Source: Beggiatoa alba B18LD
GTDB lineage: Bacteria; Pseudomonadota; Gammaproteobacteria; Beggiatoales; Beggiatoaceae
Assembly: GCF_000245015.1 (NCBI RefSeq)
Contig: NZ_JH600070.1
Span: 823,594-887,593, forward strand
DNA length: 64,000 nucleotides
Reading direction: 5' to 3'
Below, piece by piece: positions 1 through 8,187 of this stretch. The notes below the pieces were generated by a model. That model saw only the letters and a list, made by a program, of their open reading frames with translations. It made no database searches and was not told the origin of the DNA. Both the position numbers and the translations under genes were made by a program. Position 1 is the first letter of the stretch. Every line of letters starts with the position of its first letter.

Positions 1-701
1 CCTGAAAATAAGGCGCGGGCAACAATGGCATGTCCAATATTGAGTTCTCTTAAATCGGGAATTGCGGCAATGGTTTGTACATTGTGATAATGCAATCCAT
101 GCCCCGCATTGACTTGTAAGCCTAATTTAACCGCGTGTTCTGTTGCAACTTGAATCCGTTTTAATTCGTTCATGCGTTGTTCGGTGGTGAATGCATCAGC
201 ATAAGTGCCTGTATGTAATTCAATCACGGGTGCGCCGACGGTTGCCGCTGCTTCAATTTGGGCTAAATCAGGGTCTATAAATAAAGATACTTTGCTACCT
301 GCTTTCTGCAATCGTTGACAGGCTTCTGCAACAATTTGTTTTTGCCCGCAAACATCTAAGCCTCCCTCTGTTGTCAGTTCGCTACGTTTTTCAGGTACTA
401 AGCAGACATCTTTCGGGCGAATTTGTTCAGCAAAAGCGAGCATATCTGCGGTGATTGCCATTTCTAAATTGATATGGGTCGTCGTGACTTCTTTAAGAAT
501 TAAAACATCGCGTTCTTTAATATGACGACGGTCTTCACGTAGATGGAGAGTGATAAAATCCGCGCCAGCTTGTTCTGCAATTAAAGCGGCTTGAATTGGG
601 TCGGGGTAAATCGTGCCCCGTGCTTGGCGTAGGGTAGCAACGTGGTCAATATTGACCCCTAAATAAATTGGTTGCGAAGTAGGGAGTGCAGCAGCGTTCA
701 T
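1..701 (-). CDS. pdxJ: Pyridoxine 5'-phosphate synthase PdxJ (3' end outside the window)
   Basis: PdxJ condenses 1-deoxyxylulose 5-phosphate with 3-amino-2-oxopropyl phosphate to pyridoxine 5'-phosphate, the ring-closing step of the DXP-dependent vitamin B6 pathway in the cytosol. The minus-strand reading begins at an ATG at 701 ([15 protein letters not shown]) and is open to base 1, about 233 residues. Recognisable family segments are [14 protein letters not shown] near the N-terminus, [12 protein letters not shown], the catalytic-loop stretch [16 protein letters not shown], and [10 protein letters not shown] near the visible end, where the last visible residues are RALFSG. The full protein is usually about 240-250 residues, so only a few codons are missing. 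It lies upstream of whatever follows beyond the window edge and is separated from tolC by 147 bases. Identification is secure. Confidence 0.96.
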   Translation of the reverse strand, partial: MNAAALPTSQPIYLGVNIDHVATLRQARGTIYPDPIQAALIAEQAGADFITLHLREDRRHIKERDVLILKEVTTTHINLEMAITADMLAFAEQIRPKDVCLVPEKRSELTTEGGLDVCGQKQIVAEACQRLQKAGSKVSLFIDPDLAQIEAAATVGAPVIELHTGTYADAFTTEQRMNELKRIQVATEHAVKLGLQVNAGHGLHYHNVQTIAAIPDLRELNIGHAIVARALFS

Positions 702-811
702 AACACCTGATTTCCAATCAAACTAAAAGATGAAACGGGGTATTTTAGCAGGTGTTTAACGGGCTTGGGGGAGAAAAGCGCGAAAAATTAAAAGACGGAT
801 TTTAGGAGGGA

Positions 812-841
812 ATTGAGAGACACAATAGCGCGTCTCTCAAT
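812..841. terminator. Hairpin just after tolC
   Basis: A perfect 10-bp inverted repeat (ATTGAGAGAC and its complement) with a 10-base loop lies 8 bases beyond the tolC stop. No clear T run follows on the minus strand, so it may be a weak terminator or a 3'-end stabilising stem. Confidence 0.45.
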
Positions 842-848
842 AATTTAG

Positions 849-2249
849 TTACTTTTTAGCTGATTTCTTACTGGTTTCTTTACCCGTTTTTTCGTCGGTT
901 TTTTCCGTAGCAACAGGCTGTTCTGTTTTTGCGGGAACCGTGAGCCATTCATTAATGGCAACGAGGTCTTCTAAGCGCAGTAAACCCGCAGATTGTTTTA
1001 AGGTTACAGTGCTTAAAACATATTGATAACGGGCTTGTGAATAATTACGTTGTGCGTCTAATAAATCACGGCGTGCATTGAGAACGTCAACAGAGGTCCG
1101 TGTTCCTACATCAAATCCTGTTTCGATGGCTTCTAACGCAGTTAATGCGGATTCTACCGCTTGACGGCTAGCTTTAACGCGACTAATGCCTGATAAAACA
1201 TTAAGATAATTCGTATGGGTTTGATTTTGAATAGAGCGGCGGGTTTGTTCTAAACGGTCAAGTTCTTGGACATAGCGTTGTTGTGCCTCACGAATTTTGG
1301 AGCGAATCGCACCACCTTCGTAAAGGGAATAACTGAGTGAAACGCCAACAGAGTTGCTGGTGCTCATGCTGAAATTGGACTCATCACCACGAATAATATC
1401 GCTGTAGCCATGTCGTGCGGTTAAATCAACGGTGGGCAAATTGCCTGCGCGTTGCCGTTCAACTTCTTGGCGAGCGTTTTCAATCGCTGCCAGTTGGGCG
1501 ATGATTTGGGGATTTTGTTCTAAAGCGGTTTTTGTCCACGCATCAATATCTTGGGGGTCTGGCGGTAATAATGGCGTGTCAGATTTAAGTGTCGCTAAGA
1601 GTTTATGATAACTCCCTGTGATTTCGCGCAATGTTTCGTAAGACTGGTCGACTGTATTTTGAGCAGTGATTTCGTCCGCAACGGCTTGGTCAAAACCAGA
1701 TTGGGCTTCTTTCACGTCTGTAATCGCAATTAAACCGACATCAAAGCGTTGTTGAGTTTGGTCTAATTGACGGCGGAATGCTTCACGCGCACCACGGGTA
1801 AAACGTAAATTATCTTCAGCATTCAAAATGTTAAAATAAGCAGAAGCAAGGCGTTGAATTAACGCTTGTTGTTGGCTGGCATAGGTTGCTTCAGCTACTT
1901 TAACCCCTGTATCTGCTTGTTCTAATAAAATTTGTCTATCACGACGATAAAGGGGATAACTGAGTGATACGGAATAGCCTGCGGAGGTGTTTTCTGTATC
2001 ACTGCCACTCATCCAGTTTTCTGTATTCCATGATTCTGTCACATCTGCGCCTAAAGTCACTTGTGGCAATAAACTGGCATTTGCTTGTGGCTTGGCTTCT
2101 AAAGCAATCAAACGGTCAGATTCAGAAATTTTTAGTTGCGCGTCGTTTTCTTTGGCGAGGGTATATAAATCTAATAAAGTCTCTGCCTGTGCAGAGGGGA
2201 CAATTAAACAACTGGTGAGCAGTAAGTAACTGAGTCGTTTATACATCAT
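849..2249 (-). CDS. tolC: TolC family outer-membrane efflux channel
   Basis: Outer-membrane channel of type I secretion and tripartite efflux systems; trimers form a beta-barrel plus a periplasmic alpha-helical tunnel. The protein has a signal peptide ending in PSAQA-ET and two successive OEP repeats (roughly residues 25-215 and 235-435), with the usual helical heptads and paired SYPLYRRDRQ / SYSLYEGGAI strands. The C-terminus carries a short Lys/Thr/Glu-rich tail. The longest frame starts at a GTG (2258), but that codon overlaps the GGAG ribosome-binding site (2258-2261); ATG 2249, eight bases downstream, is the likelier start (466 aa). In many gammaproteobacteria tolC sits beside a rhodanese and a PCMT-family gene; here those two lie upstream on the same strand, but two unrelated signalling genes intervene. 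No inner-membrane pump or adaptor gene is next to it. Confidence 0.93.
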   Translation of the reverse strand: MMYKRLSYLLLTSCLIVPSAQAETLLDLYTLAKENDAQLKISESDRLIALEAKPQANASLLPQVTLGADVTESWNTENWMSGSDTENTSAGYSVSLSYPLYRRDRQILLEQADTGVKVAEATYASQQQALIQRLASAYFNILNAEDNLRFTRGAREAFRRQLDQTQQRFDVGLIAITDVKEAQSGFDQAVADEITAQNTVDQSYETLREITGSYHKLLATLKSDTPLLPPDPQDIDAWTKTALEQNPQIIAQLAAIENARQEVERQRAGNLPTVDLTARHGYSDIIRGDESNFSMSTSNSVGVSLSYSLYEGGAIRSKIREAQQRYVQELDRLEQTRRSIQNQTHTNYLNVLSGISRVKASRQAVESALTALEAIETGFDVGTRTSVDVLNARRDLLDAQRNYSQARYQYVLSTVTLKQSAGLLRLEDLVAINEWLTVPAKTEQPVATEKTDEKTGKETSKKSAKK

Positions 2250-2510
2250 TGTCGACACTCCATATTAATAATTGCGAATATTCTTGAATAGCTTGTCATA
2301 AGATGCTTGCATTTACAGGGCAATCAATGGGATATCAACATAATTTTATGCCTTCATTAAATCTTGTAAAACGTAAACAGTACTTATGCAGACTTTAATT
2401 AGCATAAATAAAAAATGACGCTTCGTCAAAATATCCCTAAAAGTCAATATATGACAAGACTTAGATGAAAGGTTGTTTTATAACTACCTTGGTTAATAAA
2501 GCATCAAAAA

Positions 2511-4013
2511 TTAGTTTTTTTTCAGAACAACAAGCGTAATGTCATCAGACAGTTTACAGTCGCCAGTGTGATTTTTTAAGTCATTGATGACTGCTTGTGT
2601 AATAGCGGATGCAGATTGATGCCAATGAGCACTGATAATAGCACACAAACGTTCTACGCTATATTGTTGCTTCGACTTGTTTCGCGCTTCAGTAATGCCA
2701 TCTGTATAAAGTACAACACCCTCCCCTTGTTGTAACTCTACTTTTATGTGTGAAATAAAGGAGTTGATATCCGTTTCAATGCCAATCGGAAAGCCTAAAT
2801 CAATGGTGTCAAATCGTTCTATTTGTCCGCCATCGCGTATAAAAAGTATTTCTTCATGTTGTCCACTGAATTTAAACAGCCCATTTTGTTGATAATCTAG
2901 CAAAAGGAACGTAAGGTTTTTATCAGAATTCATCCGCTTGATATTGTCGTGTATCGTGCGATTTAAAATACGTAAAAACACTTCTGTATCAGTAATACCG
3001 CTAGTCAATAAGGTTCGTACTGCGGTTTGTACCATAATCATCACAACACTGCTTTCTAAGCCATGCCCTGTTACGTCTCCAATACCCACGATGATATGTC
3101 CATCATGTTCTAAGACATCGTAATAATCTCCGCCTGTCTCTTCAGCTGGGTGCATAAATCCAGAAATTTCTAGCTCATTTATACCTGTTAATTCCCCTTC
3201 TTTTGGTAACAACATTTGTTGTAGCTGATGGGCGACACTTAACTCGGCACTCATGCGTACATTTTCAGCTTTTAACTTTTCGTTTGCGGCAAGCATTTCA
3301 ACCATAGAATTAATGCTTGCTTGAATCATTCCTATTTCATCATCATGAATGGCGGTGATTCGAGCCTTCATATTGCCTTGTTCGATTTGTTTTAAACAGG
3401 TTAAAGTCATCATGATTCTTTGACTAATAGCCCGTGTATAAAAGTGTAATAATAAGAGGGCAATAAGCGTAATGATAATGCTCGCTGTAACCACAAAAAT
3501 TAAATATCTTTTTCGTTCTGCAAACATTTCTCGTTCTGAGATTTTCAATACAATTAACCAATCCCATTCTGGAAAATAGGTAAATACACAGTAAAACTTT
3601 TCTTCTTGGTAAATATATTCAGCTTCCCCTTCCTTTTGTTGTAGCATTGTATTGGCAATGGGTAATTCAAATGTGCTGCCTCTTTGGAAATGTGGGTGCA
3701 AAACGATGTTAGTGGCTTTATCCAAAATGTAAAAATAACCTGTTTCGCCTTGTTTATAGGTACTCACCTTGTCTAAAAATTCTTGCTGAGCTATCTGTAC
3801 ATACCCCTCAATACTGGATACGCCAGAACTATTAAGAATATCATAAGTTTCTTGTAGTTCTTTTTTCACATGCTGTACTCGTTGAGTAAATATTTCACGA
3901 CTCAAATTGTAAACAATTGAACTAATAACCATATAACCAACCGCTACAATAGAAGCACTCAGTAGCATCAAGATGATAAACATGAATAGATTAATTTTGT
4001 GTTGAATTTTCAT
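2511..4013 (-). CDS. Membrane Cache-HAMP-PP2C (SpoIIE/RsbU-type) serine phosphatase
   Basis: A sensor phosphatase of the RsbU/SpoIIE class, expected to dephosphorylate a Ser/Thr-phosphorylated anti-sigma antagonist or similar switch protein. Order: membrane helix at about 8-31; periplasmic single-Cache-like domain about 40-165 (with TGYFYILD and HPHFQRG); second helix about 172-193; HAMP about 195-247; a coiled stretch; PP2C domain about 275-498. Metal-binding acidic motifs are visible as GGDYYDV, GIGDVTGHG, YTDGITEARN and DDITLVVL. It follows a solute-binding protein gene by 107 bases on the same strand, so the pair may form one sensory unit in which the binding protein presents a ligand to the Cache domain (inference). 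No anti-sigma factor or STAS antagonist gene is visible nearby, so the target is unknown. Confidence 0.88.
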   Translation of the reverse strand: MKIQHKINLFMFIILMLLSASIVAVGYMVISSIVYNLSREIFTQRVQHVKKELQETYDILNSSGVSSIEGYVQIAQQEFLDKVSTYKQGETGYFYILDKATNIVLHPHFQRGSTFELPIANTMLQQKEGEAEYIYQEEKFYCVFTYFPEWDWLIVLKISEREMFAERKRYLIFVVTASIIITLIALLLLHFYTRAISQRIMMTLTCLKQIEQGNMKARITAIHDDEIGMIQASINSMVEMLAANEKLKAENVRMSAELSVAHQLQQMLLPKEGELTGINELEISGFMHPAEETGGDYYDVLEHDGHIIVGIGDVTGHGLESSVVMIMVQTAVRTLLTSGITDTEVFLRILNRTIHDNIKRMNSDKNLTFLLLDYQQNGLFKFSGQHEEILFIRDGGQIERFDTIDLGFPIGIETDINSFISHIKVELQQGEGVVLYTDGITEARNKSKQQYSVERLCAIISAHWHQSASAITQAVINDLKNHTGDCKLSDDITLVVLKKN

Positions 4014-4041
4014 GAGAATGTCTAGCCGCCAGAAAAATAAG

Positions 4042-4076
4042 ATAACTTCCCAAAAGGTTTAATTTTAGGAAGTTAT
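4042..4076 (-). terminator. Intercistronic hairpin between binding protein and phosphatase
   Basis: A perfect 9-bp stem (ATAACTTCC / GGAAGTTAT) with a 17-base loop. On the minus strand it is followed by a T-rich stretch (cttatttttct), so it could partly terminate the transcript between the 4121-5092 gene and the phosphatase gene, lowering phosphatase output relative to the binding protein. Confidence 0.45.
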
Positions 4077-4120
4077 AGGGGAGGGTTGGTTATCAGGGGA
4101 AAAAAGAAAAGACTAAAAGA

Positions 4121-5092
4121 CTAACGGATGATTTCCGCCATTTTTAGCAGTGAGCGATTAAACTGTACGCCAAGTTTGTCCGCAACACGCATATTAATAA
4201 ATAATTTACCGTCTTTATTTTGCGCAATAGGAATATCGGCGGGTTTCGTGCCATCAAGAATTTTTAATGCGGTCTGTGCAGACCATAGCCCTTGCTCTTC
4301 GGGGATATTAGTAATGCCTAGTAAGGTAAGCGGCACTAACCAAGGAAAACTTGCGCCTGCGGGAATGCGAGTATTTTCTTCTACAAATTTGATTGCGGCT
4401 TGTGTATCCCAATCTGCGATGCCCACATAATTCAGCACAATGAGCATATCTACTTCAGATTGTAGCTTTAAAAAACTGTCTTTCCATTCATCAAACGTCT
4501 TTGCGAAATAAGACTGCGTGATAGGAATATTTAGAATATCCATGTACTTCTGCACAATTTTTCGTTCTGTCAGTCCTTCTATAGTCAACGTTCCGATTCG
4601 CTCGCCCTTTGCGTGTTGTTTCAGATGTCCAATGATAGCAGGGATGAGTTCTACCTCTAACATGCCAGTGATATTTTTATCAGGGAATCCATAAGGAGAT
4701 GCATCCCAATTGATTCCACAAAATACAATAGGTAAATCAACATCCTTATAATTTGGCACGATTAAATACTTAGCCGCATCATCATCAGAAGTAATAACCA
4801 CGTCGGGCTTGAACTCTTCTAAAAAGGCTTTAGCTTTTTCGGTGGCGGCTTGTTTCCACGCTTCTGTCGGGTTTCGCTTCGTATCCATGTAGAATACTTT
4901 ATACTCGATTCCCTTATCTTTTAGCCCAGTTTCAATCCCGCGATTAATCCCATCTGTCCATTCAAACCCCTCATGATAAGAGGCAACATGGAGAATCTTT
5001 TTACCCGCATAAGGAGAAGGGGATTCAGCAATGGTTAGAGAAGGAAAACAAAATAACAAGAATAAAATTATTTTTACCCAAGTTTTTTGCAT
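4121..5092 (-). CDS. ABC-type substrate-binding protein (ABC_sub_bind family)
   Basis: Periplasmic binding protein of the type I fold resembling the ABC_sub_bind (PF04392) group. It has a signal peptide (hydrophobic ILFLLFCFPSLTIAES) and a mature fold with alternating beta/alpha elements: KILHVASYHEGFEW, PDVVITSDDDAAK, PIVFCGINWD, a mid-protein repeat unit around ERIGTLTIEGL, and the closing segment GKLFINMRVADKLGVQF. No permease or ATPase gene is next to it, which argues against a plain transporter and for a sensory role with the downstream Cache-HAMP-PP2C protein. The start is well supported: AAAGGAG lies 8 bases upstream of ATG 5092. The ligand cannot be told from sequence; relatives are linked to Trp/Tyr or other small solutes. 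Confidence 0.82.
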   Translation of the reverse strand: MQKTWVKIILFLLFCFPSLTIAESPSPYAGKKILHVASYHEGFEWTDGINRGIETGLKDKGIEYKVFYMDTKRNPTEAWKQAATEKAKAFLEEFKPDVVITSDDDAAKYLIVPNYKDVDLPIVFCGINWDASPYGFPDKNITGMLEVELIPAIIGHLKQHAKGERIGTLTIEGLTERKIVQKYMDILNIPITQSYFAKTFDEWKDSFLKLQSEVDMLIVLNYVGIADWDTQAAIKFVEENTRIPAGASFPWLVPLTLLGITNIPEEQGLWSAQTALKILDGTKPADIPIAQNKDGKLFINMRVADKLGVQFNRSLLKMAEIIR

Positions 5093-5304
5093 CGCAATGA
5101 CTCCTTTAGTAGGTTTGTACTAATAGAAGACAAAATAAGGTAGTAGCATTATTAAGTTAGTGCATTACACAGCAATTTGTCTCACTCTAATAGTAGGATA
5201 ATGAGTTATTATTATTTTAGTTTTAGATTTTGTGACGCAATCATCGTGCCACTGGCTTCCGCGCAAAACATGGTGGAAGCGAGAAAATACTTCCGCCTAT
5301 TTAT

Positions 5305-5637
5305 TTAATAAGTCGGCATTTGCTGGTCAACCTCTTGTGCCCAAGCGGCAACTCCCCCCGTGAGATTAATCACGTTTTTAAATCCCACCCGTTCTAAAAA
5401 CCAACCTACTTGTTGACTTCGCATCCCATGATGACAAATCACGACAATTTCTTGCTCTTTATCAAGGGTATTAATCTGATTGGGTAGCGAATTCATGGGC
5501 ATTAAAACGGCATTTTCCAAATGACAAATTTTATATTCCCACGGTTCACGGACATCTAACAGTAAAGGCTGAGGTTGTTGTTCAGCAACTTGTTGTGCTA
5601 AATACTCTTTTAATTGTTGGGGACTAAGTTGGCGCAT
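5305..5637 (-). CDS. Single-domain rhodanese-like sulfurtransferase
   Basis: A 110-residue cytosolic protein with one complete rhodanese domain. The loop CHHGMRS carries the predicted persulfide-forming Cys68; LLLDVREPWEY (26-36) is the conserved first motif and NLTGGVAAWA the C-terminal signature. Such proteins pass sulfane sulfur between partners. It lies 65 bases downstream of the PCMT-family gene on the same strand and probably shares its transcript; the PCMT-rhodanese-tolC order is a recurrent gammaproteobacterial arrangement that is split here. Confidence 0.92.
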   Translation of the reverse strand: MRQLSPQQLKEYLAQQVAEQQPQPLLLDVREPWEYKICHLENAVLMPMNSLPNQINTLDKEQEIVVICHHGMRSQQVGWFLERVGFKNVINLTGGVAAWAQEVDQQMPTY

Positions 5638-5702
5638 TATCGTGTAAAACAGGCAACAGCGAAAAATGCCTGTTGCCTTGCTAAAAGAAGAAAAAGTGGT
5701 GG

Positions 5703-6365
5703 TTAAAGCACAAAACGGCTAGGTTGGGGCGCATTAACTAAGGCGGGGACATCAGTTTCAAAGACATAATCAGTCGCCCATTCTTTATCGCTTAAACGGG
5801 TTACGACACGCGCTTGCATGATAGGCGATTCGCCCACAATCACGAATAAACGTCCGCCAATTTTTAATTGCTCTTGCCAGTAAGGTTTTAAAACAGGAAC
5901 AGAACCTGTTAAGACAATGGCATCATAGCGTTTTTCTTGTTTCCAACCATTTGCGGCATCCCCTGTTTCCAATATGACATTGTGAATGCCTAATTGTTGC
6001 AATTTACTCGCCGCGAGTTTAGTAAACTCTTCATAAATATCAACGCTTTCAACCTTATCTGCTAATTTTGCTAATAAGGCAGTGAGATAGCCATTGCCTG
6101 TACCAACTTCTAGCACGGTGTCATTTTCATCTAATAACAGAGATTGTGCGACACGCCCTTGAACTTTTGGCGGTAGCATCTCTTGACCGTTTGCTAAAGG
6201 GATAGAAATATCGGCAAATGCTAATTGCTGATAAGTTTCAGGAACAAAAAACTCGCGGGGCGTTTGTGTCATCGCGTTGAGTACACGCGGGTCTAACACA
6301 TCCCAAGGGCGAATTTGTTGTTCAATCATATTAAAGCGAGCTTGTTCAATATTCATGGATGACAT
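5703..6365 (-). CDS. PCMT-family protein-L-isoaspartate O-methyltransferase-like protein
   Basis: A SAM-dependent methyltransferase related to Pcm, which methylates L-isoaspartyl residues for protein repair. Motif I is visible as LEVGTGNGYLTALLA; the family N-terminus NIEQARFNMIEQQIRPWDVLD and the pre-motif TPREFFVPETYQQLAFAD are clear. The frame is open upstream to an ATG at 6398, but AGGAA at 6373-6377 places the start at 6365 (7-base spacing), giving 220 aa. The tolC-linked members form a separate branch from housekeeping Pcm and often lack proven repair activity, so the exact substrate is uncertain. First gene of the transcript with the rhodanese. Confidence 0.88.
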   Translation of the reverse strand: MSSMNIEQARFNMIEQQIRPWDVLDPRVLNAMTQTPREFFVPETYQQLAFADISIPLANGQEMLPPKVQGRVAQSLLLDENDTVLEVGTGNGYLTALLAKLADKVESVDIYEEFTKLAASKLQQLGIHNVILETGDAANGWKQEKRYDAIVLTGSVPVLKPYWQEQLKIGGRLFVIVGESPIMQARVVTRLSDKEWATDYVFETDVPALVNAPQPSRFVL

Positions 6366-6698
6366 CATACCGTTCCTGTCTATAAAGTGCCTCGTCAAAC
6401 TGCGGGGTATTATATAGTGTTATCAAGAGTGCAGGTAGAACATGATATTAGGATTTATACATTAATAAACTAAAAAAACGTAAACTCAATGAGTTACGAG
6501 ATAAAAATCTGCATGGTTTATATCAAAATAAAAATTTTAACTTTTTGATTTTTAACTGCCTAATTTTGTTAATGCGTAAGTCCTAAATTCCAGTTTTGAG
6601 TAAATACAAAAGATTTTTTTAAGTACAACGGGTTTTTAATATTACTACGTATAAGTTAGTACATTTCCCTTAAAACTCAGTTTATGGAGTAATAAATC
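6366..6698. other. Divergent promoter region, PCMT-like gene / secreted unknown
   Basis: This 333-base AT-rich interval separates two divergently transcribed genes and must hold both promoters, but no convincing -35/-10 pair stands out. A GGAG ribosome-binding site lies just before the 6699 gene. No small ORF with a ribosome-binding site, tRNA or repeat element is evident. Confidence 0.5.
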
Positions 6699-7373
6699 AT
6701 GTATTTACGACTTATTAAGACAGTAATATTATTCTGCCTGCTTTTCTGGCAAGGTGTTAGTTTTGCAAGTGTTAATGGTATTTGGCTAGATAATAATAGC
6801 CATTACTGGCTACTGATGCAGGATACTAAAAATCAGGTCATTGCTGTACAAATTGATACCGATTTATCCAGAACAACTACCTACTTAGGTTTATTAGATA
6901 GTCAACAATTAACACTCAACAGTTTAACCAGCGAAAATGCGGTTGTTGCAACCGTTAATGACGCAGAAAATCAACTTTCTGGCTTACTGACTGGCTCTGA
7001 TGGTCAAGCGATAACAATCACCGCTGATTTAATCCTTTCCTACGAAGGCAATGCCTATGATGGTGTTTGGGAAACCAGTTTAGGGCATTATCTCGCTTAC
7101 ACTACCTTAAATTCGAATAATACCCCGCTTGTTCTGGTTGTTGATATTCTTATTGACCCAACGAATGCGACAATCAGCAATGATATTTTTGCAGGAACAT
7201 TACGTGAAGCCAGTTTTACAGGGGTTTCTATCAAAGAAGCATCGAAAACGTTGCGTTTAACCTTTAGTTCAGACACGGCAACAGGCAGTTATATCACTGT
7301 GACAGGTGAAAGACCGCCAAAAACGGAAACTGTCAATTTTACGGCTATCCAAACATTTGCCATCCAACCCTAA
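6699..7373 (+). CDS. Secreted protein of unknown function
   Basis: A 224-residue protein with a clear signal peptide (hydrophobic VILFCLLFWQGVSFA) and a mature region rich in short beta strands, Thr, Ser, Asn and few Cys, consistent with a small periplasmic or extracellular beta-sandwich or barrel. Two internal motifs look alike (NGIWLDNNSHYW near residue 26 and DGVWETSLGHYLAY near 120), suggesting a duplicated domain. I do not recognise the family. GGAG precedes the ATG and a strong terminator follows the gene, so it is a monocistronic unit. Confidence 0.75.
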   Translation: MYLRLIKTVILFCLLFWQGVSFASVNGIWLDNNSHYWLLMQDTKNQVIAVQIDTDLSRTTTYLGLLDSQQLTLNSLTSENAVVATVNDAENQLSGLLTGSDGQAITITADLILSYEGNAYDGVWETSLGHYLAYTTLNSNNTPLVLVVDILIDPTNATISNDIFAGTLREASFTGVSIKEASKTLRLTFSSDTATGSYITVTGERPPKTETVNFTAIQTFAIQP

Positions 7374-7433
7374 GCAGATAATTCCCGTATTATTCTAACG
7401 TTTTTCACTGGCATAATAACTGCTAGAAAGTTC

Positions 7434-7482
7434 AGGAAACTACCTTCTTAAATGACTTAGTAGGTAGTTTCCTCATTTTTTT
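7434..7482 (+). terminator. Rho-independent terminator after the 6699 gene
   Basis: A 12-bp perfect stem (AGGAAACTACCT paired with its complement, 7434-7445 and 7462-7473) is followed by a run of seven T in TCATTTTTTTA. It lies between the secreted unknown and the bacteriohemerythrin gene. Confidence 0.85.
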
Positions 7483-7509
7483 ATGACTGACTAAGGCGGG
7501 AGAATAATA

Positions 7510-7980
7510 ATGAAACCATTGGTAGAGTGGACAGATGAACTTAGTGTTGGTGTTCAAGAAATTGACGAGCAACATAAAATTTTAGTCGGTCTCGTCAATC
7601 GGATGTATGAATCTATTGTAAAACGGACAGACCAAGCCGAAATTAAACGGGTTTTAGACGAGTTAGCGCAATATACGGTTATTCACTTTGCTGTTGAAGA
7701 AAGTTTAATGCGGATTTTTGATTATCCTGATTATGAAATTCATAAGAAACATCATGAAGAGTTGACTAAACAAGTTGTTGATTTACAAAAACGTGTTACA
7801 AAAGGCGAGGGAACAGTAAGTATTGAAGTCTTACATTTTCTCCGTCACTGGTTGACCCATCACATTTTGCAAGATGATAAACGTTATGGTCCTTTTTTAC
7901 TGGGTAAGGGCTTAAAATCTGCTTGGACAGAAAAATCATGGGTTGGCAAAATTTGGGAGTATGTTCACCCGCATAAATAA
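7510..7980 (+). CDS. Bacteriohemerythrin
   Basis: A 156-residue four-helix non-heme di-iron O2-binding protein. All seven expected iron ligands can be placed: H22 (DEQHK), H59 and E63 (HFAVEE), H78 and H82 (HKKHH), H117 and D122 (HHILQDD). The domain fills residues 8-130, with a short C-terminal extension containing a tryptophan pair. Known members carry or sense oxygen in microaerophiles such as methanotrophs and sulfur oxidisers. The ribosome-binding site GGGAGAATA precedes the ATG. Its TAA stop is the first three bases of palindromic element R1. Confidence 0.95.
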   Translation: MKPLVEWTDELSVGVQEIDEQHKILVGLVNRMYESIVKRTDQAEIKRVLDELAQYTVIHFAVEESLMRIFDYPDYEIHKKHHEELTKQVVDLQKRVTKGEGTVSIEVLHFLRHWLTHHILQDDKRYGPFLLGKGLKSAWTEKSWVGKIWEYVHPHK

Positions 7981-8159
7981 CCTGAGTTCGGTGAGTTTCT
8001 TTTAAAAAGACAAGCATTTGTCTGAATCAGAATTCACAGAATTAGCAGAATTAAAAAACGTGATTCGCATTAATTTCTTGGTTTAAGGGTTTTAAATCCT
8101 GTTAATTCTGATTCAGACAAGCTGTTGTCTTTTTAAAAAATCTCGCCGAACTCAGGTTA
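7978..8159. repeat. Palindromic element R1 (type 1 arms), convergent junction
   Basis: About 182 bp. The left arm TAACCTGAGTTCGGTGAG is matched by the complement of the right arm (ctcgccgaactcaggtta), continuing through TTTTAAAAAGACAA and TTGTCTGAATCAG. Inside are 9-bp units (three CAGAATTNN at the left, two mirrored at the right) around a GCGTGATTC-type centre (here ACGTGATTC). Each arm carries a mini-hairpin of the form AGACAA-N4-TTGTCT (left arm with a slightly different loop), with T runs pointing outward. It fills the gap between the hemerythrin and nfeD stop codons, so it probably ends both transcripts. Confidence 0.9.
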
Positions 8160-8187
8160 TTTAGTACTATCAGCAGGTTGAAGCCAC

